Assembly: GCA_028709385.1 (NCBI GenBank)
Contig: JAQVXD010000017.1
Location: 1 to 49,071 of the forward strand
Length of the DNA stretch: 49,071 bases
DNA from: Fermentimonas sp.
Lineage (GTDB): Bacteria; Bacteroidota; Bacteroidia; Bacteroidales; Dysgonomonadaceae
Reading direction: 5' to 3'
Part shown: in pieces, positions 43,385 to 49,071 of the stretch
How the letters are laid out: every line of letters starts with the position of its first letter
Numbering within the stretch: the first letter of the stretch is position 1
The notes under the pieces: generated by a model
The model's database searches: none
What the model saw: only the letters and a program-made list of their open reading frames with translations
Told to the model about the DNA's origin: nothing
Translations under genes and position numbers: made by a program

Positions 43385-45307
43385 ATGGCACAAGAGATTA
43401 AATTCAGTCTACTTTACAGAGACATGTGGCAATCGTCCGGAAAATACGTTCCCACGGTTGACCAGTTAACAGAAGTTGCTCCGGCAATCATCGACATGGG
43501 ATGTTTTGCCCGGGTAGAGACCAACGGCGGAGGATTTGAACAGATTAATCTTCTGTTTGGTGAAAATCCCAACAAGTCAGTTCGCGAATGGACACAACCA
43601 TTTAACGATGCAGGTATACAAACACACATGCTGGAGCGCGGACTCAACGGAATCCGCATGAGTCCTGTACCCGCTGATGTGCGTAAACTGATGTTTCAGG
43701 TGAAGAAAAAGCAGGGAACAGATATTGCACGTTCATTCGACGGGCTCAACGACCCCAGAAACCTCGAGAACTCCATCAAGTTTGCAAAAGAAGCAGGAAT
43801 GATATCACAGGCAGCTTTAAGTCTGACTGTATCACCCGTTCACACAGTTGAATATTACACAAATCTTGCAGATGCACTGATAGAAATGGGTGCCGATGAG
43901 ATCTGTATTAAAGATATGGCAGGTGTAGGTCGTCCTGCAACTATCGGTAAAATAATCAAGAATATCAAAAAGCGTCATCCAAAGACTCCTATACAATATC
44001 ACGGACATGCCGGACCCGGTTTTCAGATGGCTTCAATATTAGAGGCTGCTTATGCAGGAGCTGAATATATCGATGCAGGTATGGAGCCGCTCTCGTGGGG
44101 CACCGGCCACGCTGATATCCTTGCAATTCAGGCAATGCTTAAAGATGCAGGCTTCAAGGTTCCGGAGATCAATATGAAAGCATATATGAAAGTGCGTACA
44201 CTCACACAGAAATATATGGATGACTTTCTTGGATACTATATAAACCCTAAGAACAGGGTAATGAACTCACTTCTGATCGGTCCCGGATTACCCGGCGGAA
44301 TGATGGGAAGTCTGATGTCAGACCTCGAAAATAATCTCTCTTCTATCAACAAATGGAAGAAAAAACATAATCAGCCCGAGCTTTCTCAGGACGACCTGAT
44401 GGTTAAACTTTTTGAAGAAGTTTCTTATGTCTGGCCTAAGATAGGATACCCTCCACTGGTTACACCTTTTAGTCAGTATGTCAAGAACCTGGCACTGATG
44501 AACGTTATCCAGCTGGAGAAAGGCAAAGAGCGCTGGTCGATGATTGCCGATAACGTATGGGATATGATTATCGGAAAAACAGGTAAACTTCCCGGAGAGC
44601 CGGCACCCGAGATTGTGAAGATGGCTGAGGACAAAGGACTTGAATTCTACACTGGTAATCCTCAGGATCTGTATCCTGATCAACTGGATGAGTACCGTGC
44701 TGAAATGAAAAAGAGAAATTGGGAAACCGGTAAGGATGATGAAGAACTTTTAGAGTTTGCAATGCACCCCGAACAGTACAAAGCATATAAATCAGGTGAT
44801 GCAAAGAAAAGCTTCGAAGCAGATCTTTCAAAGAGAAAAGCTGAAGAAGGATCATCAGATACAGATAAAACAGCTGCACCTGTTAGTGAAGGAAACGGAT
44901 ATCAGCCTAAAACACTTGTAATTAATATCGATAACGAGGAATATGTAGTAAACATATCCTATCCTGAAAACGGAAATGGCGGCACTGCTCAACCGGCAGC
45001 TGCAGCAAATACTACAACTGCAGCACCGGCTGCATCCCCTGCCACTGCTCCTGTCGCAACACCCGCAACAGGAAAGGTTAAAGAAGTTCCCTCGCCTCTT
45101 GAAGGAAAGTTCTTTCTCACAAAAGAACCGGGTGAAACCGCATTAAAGGTTGGAGATAAAGTTAAAAAGAATGATATTATAGGATATATCGAATCGATGA
45201 AGACATACAATGCAATTGCGTCAGAAGTTGACGGTACAGTTACGGCAATCTGCTTTGCAAATGGTGATTCAGTCGAAGAGGATGATATACTTATTAAACT
45301 TCAGTAA
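43385..45307 (+). CDS. Biotin-dependent carboxyltransferase, oxaloacetate decarboxylase alpha-like
   Basis: The 640-residue protein moves a carboxyl group from substrate to biotin. The N-terminal carboxyltransferase barrel keeps the metal and carbamate residues: Asp13 in RDMWQS, Lys176 in IKDMAG, and His206/His208 in YHGHAGPG. A linker rich in Ala/Thr/Pro follows (about 530-565), then a biotinyl domain with Lys606 in ESMKTYN, 34 residues before the C-terminus, as usual for biotin domains. The usual motifs RDxHQS and EAMKM differ here (Trp for His15, Thr after the lysine). Oxaloacetate is the likely substrate, judged by its OadG and OadB neighbours, but the divergence leaves room for another. 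Confidence 0.88.
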   Translation: MAQEIKFSLLYRDMWQSSGKYVPTVDQLTEVAPAIIDMGCFARVETNGGGFEQINLLFGENPNKSVREWTQPFNDAGIQTHMLERGLNGIRMSPVPADVRKLMFQVKKKQGTDIARSFDGLNDPRNLENSIKFAKEAGMISQAALSLTVSPVHTVEYYTNLADALIEMGADEICIKDMAGVGRPATIGKIIKNIKKRHPKTPIQYHGHAGPGFQMASILEAAYAGAEYIDAGMEPLSWGTGHADILAIQAMLKDAGFKVPEINMKAYMKVRTLTQKYMDDFLGYYINPKNRVMNSLLIGPGLPGGMMGSLMSDLENNLSSINKWKKKHNQPELSQDDLMVKLFEEVSYVWPKIGYPPLVTPFSQYVKNLALMNVIQLEKGKERWSMIADNVWDMIIGKTGKLPGEPAPEIVKMAEDKGLEFYTGNPQDLYPDQLDEYRAEMKKRNWETGKDDEELLEFAMHPEQYKAYKSGDAKKSFEADLSKRKAEEGSSDTDKTAAPVSEGNGYQPKTLVINIDNEEYVVNISYPENGNGGTAQPAAAANTTTAAPAASPATAPVATPATGKVKEVPSPLEGKFFLTKEPGETALKVGDKVKKNDIIGYIESMKTYNAIASEVDGTVTAICFANGDSVEEDDILIKLQ

Positions 45308-45309
45308 TA

Positions 45310-46518
45310 ATGGTAGAATTCTTAAATAACATACTTGATGTAACCGGTTTTGCTTTTGTTGACTGGGGTACCGTCCTGATGTGGGTAATTGCCGGTGTAC
45401 TTTTGTACATGGGAATATTCAAACAGTACGAACCTCTTCTGCTAGTGCCAATTGGGTTTGGCGTTCTCCTGGCTAATCTGCCCGGAGCCGGACTGGCAAT
45501 TGTAGAAGGTAATATGGTTGTGAATCCTGACGGAAGTCTGATGAATCTCCCCGAGATTGCCAGTGAATATGGAATACTCAATTTCCTTTATTATTCACTA
45601 ATCAAATCAGGTCTGCTTCCTCCCATTATTTTTATGGGAGTGGGGGCGCTAACCGACTTTGGACCGATGTTAAGGAATCTGAAGCTTGCTTTCTTCGGCG
45701 GAGCAGCTCAGATAGGTATATTTACTGTAGTGATACTTGCTGTATTGATGGGCTATACCCTGCCGGAAGCAGCTTCGATGGGTATTATCGGAGGAGCGGA
45801 CGGACCAACGGCAATCTATACGACTATCAAACTGGCACCTCATTTATTAGGACCGATTGCAATAGCCGCCTACTCATACATGGCTATGGTACCAATAATT
45901 ATTCCTGCAGTTGCAAAACTGCTTATGACAGAAGATGAATTCAAGATTCATATGAAGAAGCAGGATAAACTGTATCCTCCTAAAAGTGAGATCAAGCACA
46001 TGAGAACAGTTAAAATATTGTTCCCTATAGTACTTACTTTAGTAGTAGCGGTACTTGTGCCCTCTGCAGCACCTCTAATCGGTATGCTGATGCTTGGTAA
46101 TCTTCTTAAAGAGATAGGACCAAATACGGCACGACTTGCAGATGCGGCTTCCGGTCCCATTATGAACGCGGCAACAATATTCCTCGGTGTCTGTGTTGGA
46201 GCAACCATGCCTGCTGAAGTATTCTTAAGATGGGAAACCATCGGAATTATGGTTCTCGGACTCTTTGCATTTGCAATATCAATTGCAGTAGGTATTTTTG
46301 CAGTTAAGCTTTATAACAAGGGATCAAAGAAGAAGATCAATCCGCTTGTCGGCGCAACCGGACTCAGTGCCGTGCCAATGGCCTCACGTGTTGCAAATGA
46401 TTTAGCACTTAAACATGACAAATCAAATCATATTCTTCAATACTGTATGTCGAGCAATGTTTCCGGTGTAATCGGATCCGCTGTTGCAGCAGGGGTATTG
46501 ATTGCTTTCTTAAGTTAA
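45310..46518 (+). CDS. oadB: Sodium-pumping decarboxylase beta subunit (OadB/GcdB/MmdB family)
   Basis: The 402-residue membrane protein decarboxylates the carboxybiotin and drives Na+ export. The family aspartate motif is visible as GGADGPTAIYTT, and the second ion-binding stretch as SNVSGVIGSAVAAG near the C-terminus. About nine membrane segments are seen. It starts 2 bp after the alpha-like gene, so the three genes form one operon. OadB, GcdB and MmdB are close homologues, so substrate is set by the alpha subunit. Confidence 0.93.
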   Translation: MVEFLNNILDVTGFAFVDWGTVLMWVIAGVLLYMGIFKQYEPLLLVPIGFGVLLANLPGAGLAIVEGNMVVNPDGSLMNLPEIASEYGILNFLYYSLIKSGLLPPIIFMGVGALTDFGPMLRNLKLAFFGGAAQIGIFTVVILAVLMGYTLPEAASMGIIGGADGPTAIYTTIKLAPHLLGPIAIAAYSYMAMVPIIIPAVAKLLMTEDEFKIHMKKQDKLYPPKSEIKHMRTVKILFPIVLTLVVAVLVPSAAPLIGMLMLGNLLKEIGPNTARLADAASGPIMNAATIFLGVCVGATMPAEVFLRWETIGIMVLGLFAFAISIAVGIFAVKLYNKGSKKKINPLVGATGLSAVPMASRVANDLALKHDKSNHILQYCMSSNVSGVIGSAVAAGVLIAFLS

Positions 46519-46550
46519 GTTGTAAAAAAGCAACTAAAGCGTAAACATAC

Positions 46551-46581
46551 AAAAAAAGCCGGTAATTGCCGGCTTTTTTTT
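46551..46581. terminator. Bidirectional intrinsic terminator
   Basis: A7-GCCGG (46551-46562) pairs with CCGGC-T8 (46569-46581) around a six-base TAATTG loop. The A and T runs make it symmetric, so it can stop transcripts of both oadB and the convergent aminotransferase gene. Confidence 0.9.
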
Positions 46582-46599
46582 AATCTTATAAACAGGGAG

Positions 46600-47793
46600 T
46601 CAAATCAGTTCCCTTATCGCATCAGCAATAACCGGAACACCCCTTTTGATCGTATCAACATCAGTATTGCAGAAAGAAACTCGTATATGGTCCTTTTTAA
46701 CACCATCAGGGTCGAAAGTTTTACCTGTAACAACAACCACACCTTTTTCTATACACTTTTTCAAAACATCAGTAGCATCACAACCCTCAGGCAATCGCAG
46801 CCATGTATAAAAACCACCTCTCGGCCTTTCAAAAGTAACGCTCTCCGGCATACAATCTTCGAGAGTCTCAATCATGGCAAGTCCACGTTTTTTATACTCC
46901 TCACGAACCTCGGCAATATAACTGTCAATATGGCCTTCCCGTATAAATTTATCAGCCACAACCTGAGAAATGCTGGGTGAGCAGGCATCAATCGACTGCT
47001 TAATCAGTTCACATTTCTGATAAATTGATTCAGGAACAAGCATCCAGCCGAGGCGCAGTCCCGGTCCCAGTATCTTAGAAAAAGAACCCGTAAAGCAAAC
47101 ATCAATCCCCTCAGGGTCCATTGCCTTGATAAGTTGCATTTTTGGCACATCCTCCTCATAAAAATAGAGGTCACTGTACACATCATCCTCAATTACAGGA
47201 ATCTCCTGATCCCTTAAAACCTCAATCATCTGTTTTTTTATCTCCTCAGAGTAGATTATTCCAGCCGGATTGTGAAAGTTTGGAGAGTAATAAAGGAATT
47301 TAGGCTTAGGAGATGCAGCTTTTAATCTCTGTTTTAATAGATCAATATCCATTCCGTCCCCGTTTAGCGGAACAGTTATGAGATTAGCCTGATAAGAACG
47401 AAATGCCGACAAAGCCCCGATAAAACTGGGAGTCTCCACCAAAACAGAATCACCTGGATCAAGGAAAGCCTTTGCAAGAATATTAATTGCTTGCAGTGAA
47501 CCCGTAGTAATAATTAATCTGTTAGATTTAACAGGCAAACCCTTCTTCTCAAGCCAGTCAGCCAGTGATTCCAGCAGGGTAGGGAGCCCCGTTGTCGGTC
47601 CATACTGAAGCGCAATCTGCTTCTCCTTATCGCTCAGGGAATTTATAATACTATCTATTTTATTCAGCGGAAACAGCTCGTTGCCGGGCATTCCGCCTGC
47701 AAAAGATATCATATCAGGCGCTGTTGCCAGGCTCATTAAATCGCGTATTTCTGAAGAGCGCAGTTCCGCTACGCTGCTTGAAAATCTAGTCAT
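46600..47793 (-). CDS. PLP-dependent aminotransferase, fold type I (2-aminoadipate/MocR-like)
   Basis: The enzyme belongs to the class I/II aminotransferases. Landmarks are ISFAGGMPGNELFP near the start, YGPTTGLPTLLESLADWL, SPNFHNPAGIIYS, and the PLP lysine in FTGSFSKILGPGLRLGW. The frame is open to 47928, but that extension runs through the palindromic repeat. The ATG at 47793 (398 residues) gives the family start, with no DNA-binding domain. Aromatic amino acids or 2-aminoadipate are plausible substrates. The phenylacetate-CoA ligase upstream favours aromatic amino acid degradation (inference). Confidence 0.9.
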   Translation of the reverse strand: MTRFSSSVAELRSSEIRDLMSLATAPDMISFAGGMPGNELFPLNKIDSIINSLSDKEKQIALQYGPTTGLPTLLESLADWLEKKGLPVKSNRLIITTGSLQAINILAKAFLDPGDSVLVETPSFIGALSAFRSYQANLITVPLNGDGMDIDLLKQRLKAASPKPKFLYYSPNFHNPAGIIYSEEIKKQMIEVLRDQEIPVIEDDVYSDLYFYEEDVPKMQLIKAMDPEGIDVCFTGSFSKILGPGLRLGWMLVPESIYQKCELIKQSIDACSPSISQVVADKFIREGHIDSYIAEVREEYKKRGLAMIETLEDCMPESVTFERPRGGFYTWLRLPEGCDATDVLKKCIEKGVVVVTGKTFDPDGVKKDHIRVSFCNTDVDTIKRGVPVIADAIRELI

Positions 47794-47854
47794 ATTAGTT
47801 AGTTTATATATATCCGTTTTTTCTGCTATATAATTGTAATATTTTTTCTTGTTT

Positions 47855-47979
47855 ACACTAATTCCCTCACCCATTAGCTGCTTACTCGCTATTTGATTTA
47901 AACTCGCTTCGCTCAAACAGTAAATCAAATTTAACGCTCATTTCGCAGAACGGGTACCCGAAAGAATTAGTTGAGACTT
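47855..47979. repeat. Palindromic repeat element, copy 2
   Basis: About 125 bp related to 6783-6925. Outer arms ACTAATTC (47857-47864) and GAATTAGT (47964-47971) are perfect complements. The middle arms CTGC (47878-47881) and GCAG (47945-47948), and the inner arms ATTTGATTTA (47891-47900) and TAAATCAAAT (47921-47930), also pair. Where it differs from copy 1 the two arms tend to change together. It lies between the aminotransferase and the ACT gene, both on the - strand. Confidence 0.8.
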
Positions 47980-48045
47980 CAAAAAAACATTACAATTCTA
48001 ATTGACGCAGAAAAAACTTGCCAAAGCATTTAACATTAGTTCGTT

Positions 48046-48471
48046 CTACAACTGATAAATATCACTTTGTGAAAGCAGCTTAAGCCGGTTTTCCTCAAGC
48101 ACCTCAGTTACTCGCTGAATATCAGCAGCCCTGATAACAGCAAGAGCGACATCATTGTTGGAGAAAGCATACATGTAATCAACGTTAATACCCTCATCAG
48201 TAAGTATTTCCAGGATGCGATATAACGAACCCGGCCGGTCAGGCATATTTACGCAAACCACTTCAGTTAGTCCGATCGAGAATCCCGCTTTCTCAAGAGC
48301 CTCTTTTGCAAGCTCAGGCCTGCCTACAACCATACGCACAATTCCGTAATCAGCTGTTTCAGCCACGCTCAAAGCAGTAATGTTAATATCATTCTCCGCC
48401 AGTATACGGGTAAGCTCAGTTAGTCGCCCCGACCTGTCCTCCAGAAATACAGAAAGTTGTTGAATATGCAT
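48046..48471 (-). CDS. Tandem ACT-domain protein
   Basis: The 141-residue protein is made of two ACT domains: about residues 1-68, with LSVFLEDRSGRLTELTRILAE, and 69-141, with VNMPDRPGSLYRILEILTDE. There is no enzyme domain. Such proteins sit next to phenylacetate-CoA ligase and indolepyruvate oxidoreductase genes in anaerobes, and probably sense an amino acid to control the pathway (inference). It is 95 bp downstream of the ligase gene. Confidence 0.92.
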   Translation of the reverse strand: MHIQQLSVFLEDRSGRLTELTRILAENDINITALSVAETADYGIVRMVVGRPELAKEALEKAGFSIGLTEVVCVNMPDRPGSLYRILEILTDEGINVDYMYAFSNNDVALAVIRAADIQRVTEVLEENRLKLLSQSDIYQL

Positions 48472-48566
48472 AATTGTTGATTTATTATATAGTTCTACCT
48501 GAAATAATTCTAAGTATTTAATCTAAAGAGATTTGGTGTTTAATTTAATAATATTTAATGTCTCGC

Positions 48567-49071
48567 CTAACACTTCCTGTAATCAATTACCCTTTTAGCT
48601 TTACCTTCCGAGCGCTCAATAGTGTTTGGCTCCACTAATCTTATCTTAGCACCTATACCAAGCATACTTTTAATATTATTATCAATACGTCTTCTTATAC
48701 CCTCGAGTTCACGAATACTGTCCGACCAGTTTTTCTGATCAACTTCCACCAAAATCTCCATTGTGTCAAGATTATTCTCACGACGCACAATAATCTGATA
48801 GTGAGGAGTTATCTCTGACATATCCATAAGCACCGACTCCACCTGCGACGGGAATACATTCACACCCCTGATGATAAGCATGTCGTCAGTTCTACCGAGA
48901 CATTTATCCATACGAACAAGTGTACGTCCGCAATCACATTTTTCTCTGTGCAGTCTGGTCAGATCTCTTGTTCTGTATCTTAAAAGAGGCATCGCCGCCT
49001 TGCTGACAGTTGTGAATACAAGTTCACCCAACTCACCGTCAGGCAGCACCTCAAGAGTCTCAGGATCTATA
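48567..49071 (-). CDS. paaK: Phenylacetate-CoA ligase, C-terminal part (cut by window end)
   Basis: Only the 3' end is present; the frame is open to the window end, so the N-terminus lies outside. The visible 168 residues cover the AMP-binding-enzyme C-terminal domain. Motifs are [22 protein letters not shown], the cysteine cluster [32 protein letters not shown], and the closing [12 protein letters not shown] with the catalytic lysine. It would form aryl-CoA thioesters from phenylacetate or indoleacetate during aromatic amino acid fermentation. Confidence 0.9.
   Translation of the reverse strand, partial: IDPETLEVLPDGELGELVFTTVSKAAMPLLRYRTRDLTRLHREKCDCGRTLVRMDKCLGRTDDMLIIRGVNVFPSQVESVLMDMSEITPHYQIIVRRENNLDTMEILVEVDQKNWSDSIRELEGIRRRIDNNIKSMLGIGAKIRLVEPNTIERSEGKAKRVIDYRKC

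Noticed and set aside
43385-45307. C-terminal domain of the alpha-like subunit as a lipoyl domain
   Set aside because: The Met-Lys context ESMKT and a lysine 34 residues from the C-terminus fit biotin domains; lipoyl domains have Asp-Lys contexts as in E3.
47794-47928. N-terminal extension of the aminotransferase
   Set aside because: It runs into the palindromic repeat and lacks family conservation; the ATG at 47793 gives the normal start.

Overview
The window reads as chromosomal core DNA of an anaerobic member of the Bacteroidia, most like the Dysgonomonadaceae/Porphyromonadaceae (inference from gene content, not a database match). Support includes a fused LpxC-FabZ, a TonB-dependent receptor with a PnuC-type transporter behind a TPP riboswitch, a seven-gene rseC-rnfBCDGEA cluster, an extra EF-G-like protein, promoters of the TTTG-N19/20-TAnnTTTG type, and starts preceded by A-rich rather than strong Shine-Dalgarno sequence. 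Nearly all ORFs are intact and the region is densely coding. I see no CRISPR array, insertion sequence, prophage or plasmid functions.

Layout. (1) 1-6138, + strand: a 2-oxoacid dehydrogenase complex (E1 alpha, cut by the window edge; E1 beta; E2; E3), then lipoate-protein ligase. The lipoyl domain sits on E3, not on E2, and E2 carries two subunit-binding domains instead. (2) 6087-9450, - strand: a thiamine uptake unit (promoter, TPP riboswitch, TonB receptor, PnuC-like transporter) with a palindromic repeat between the two genes. (3) 9616-14545: bifunctional RelA/SpoT, a YtxH/holin-like/unknown three-gene envelope operon, and miaB. (4) 14787-18050: a small membrane protein, a succinyl-CoA:acetate-type CoA-transferase, a SUMF1-fold protein without the catalytic cysteine, and tRNA-Pro(GGG). 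(5) 18459-23826, + strand: lpxD, lpxC-fabZ, lpxA (lipid A), then aguA and aguB (agmatine to putrescine). (6) 23913-25235: a lipoprotein with a 45-bp tandem repeat. (7) 25422-30936, - strand: the Rnf ferredoxin:NAD oxidoreductase. (8) 31230-37454, + strand: aconitase, a prokaryotic-type isocitrate dehydrogenase with NAD-type residues, citrate synthase, and a eukaryotic-type isocitrate dehydrogenase with NADP-type residues. (9) 37533-39689: an EF-G paralogue with altered GTPase motifs. (10) 40104-46518, + strand: a Ca-type P-ATPase and an oxaloacetate decarboxylase-like sodium pump (gamma, alpha, beta). (11) 46600-49071, - strand: a PLP aminotransferase, a second copy of the palindromic repeat, a double-ACT protein and the 3' end of a phenylacetate-CoA ligase.

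Together the genes suggest a fermenter of amino acids and organic acids. The oxidative TCA arm makes 2-oxoglutarate plus both NADH and NADPH. Rnf and the decarboxylase pump couple redox and decarboxylation to ion gradients. The CoA-transferase yields acetate, and the aminotransferase and CoA ligase point to aromatic amino acid breakdown. No clearly new multi-gene system was found. The best candidates for something undescribed are a two-copy palindromic repeat whose arms covary (6783-6925 and 47855-47979), the relocated lipoyl domain, the paired NAD/NADP isocitrate dehydrogenases, the EF-G paralogue lacking the catalytic histidine, and a divergent biotin carboxyltransferase.
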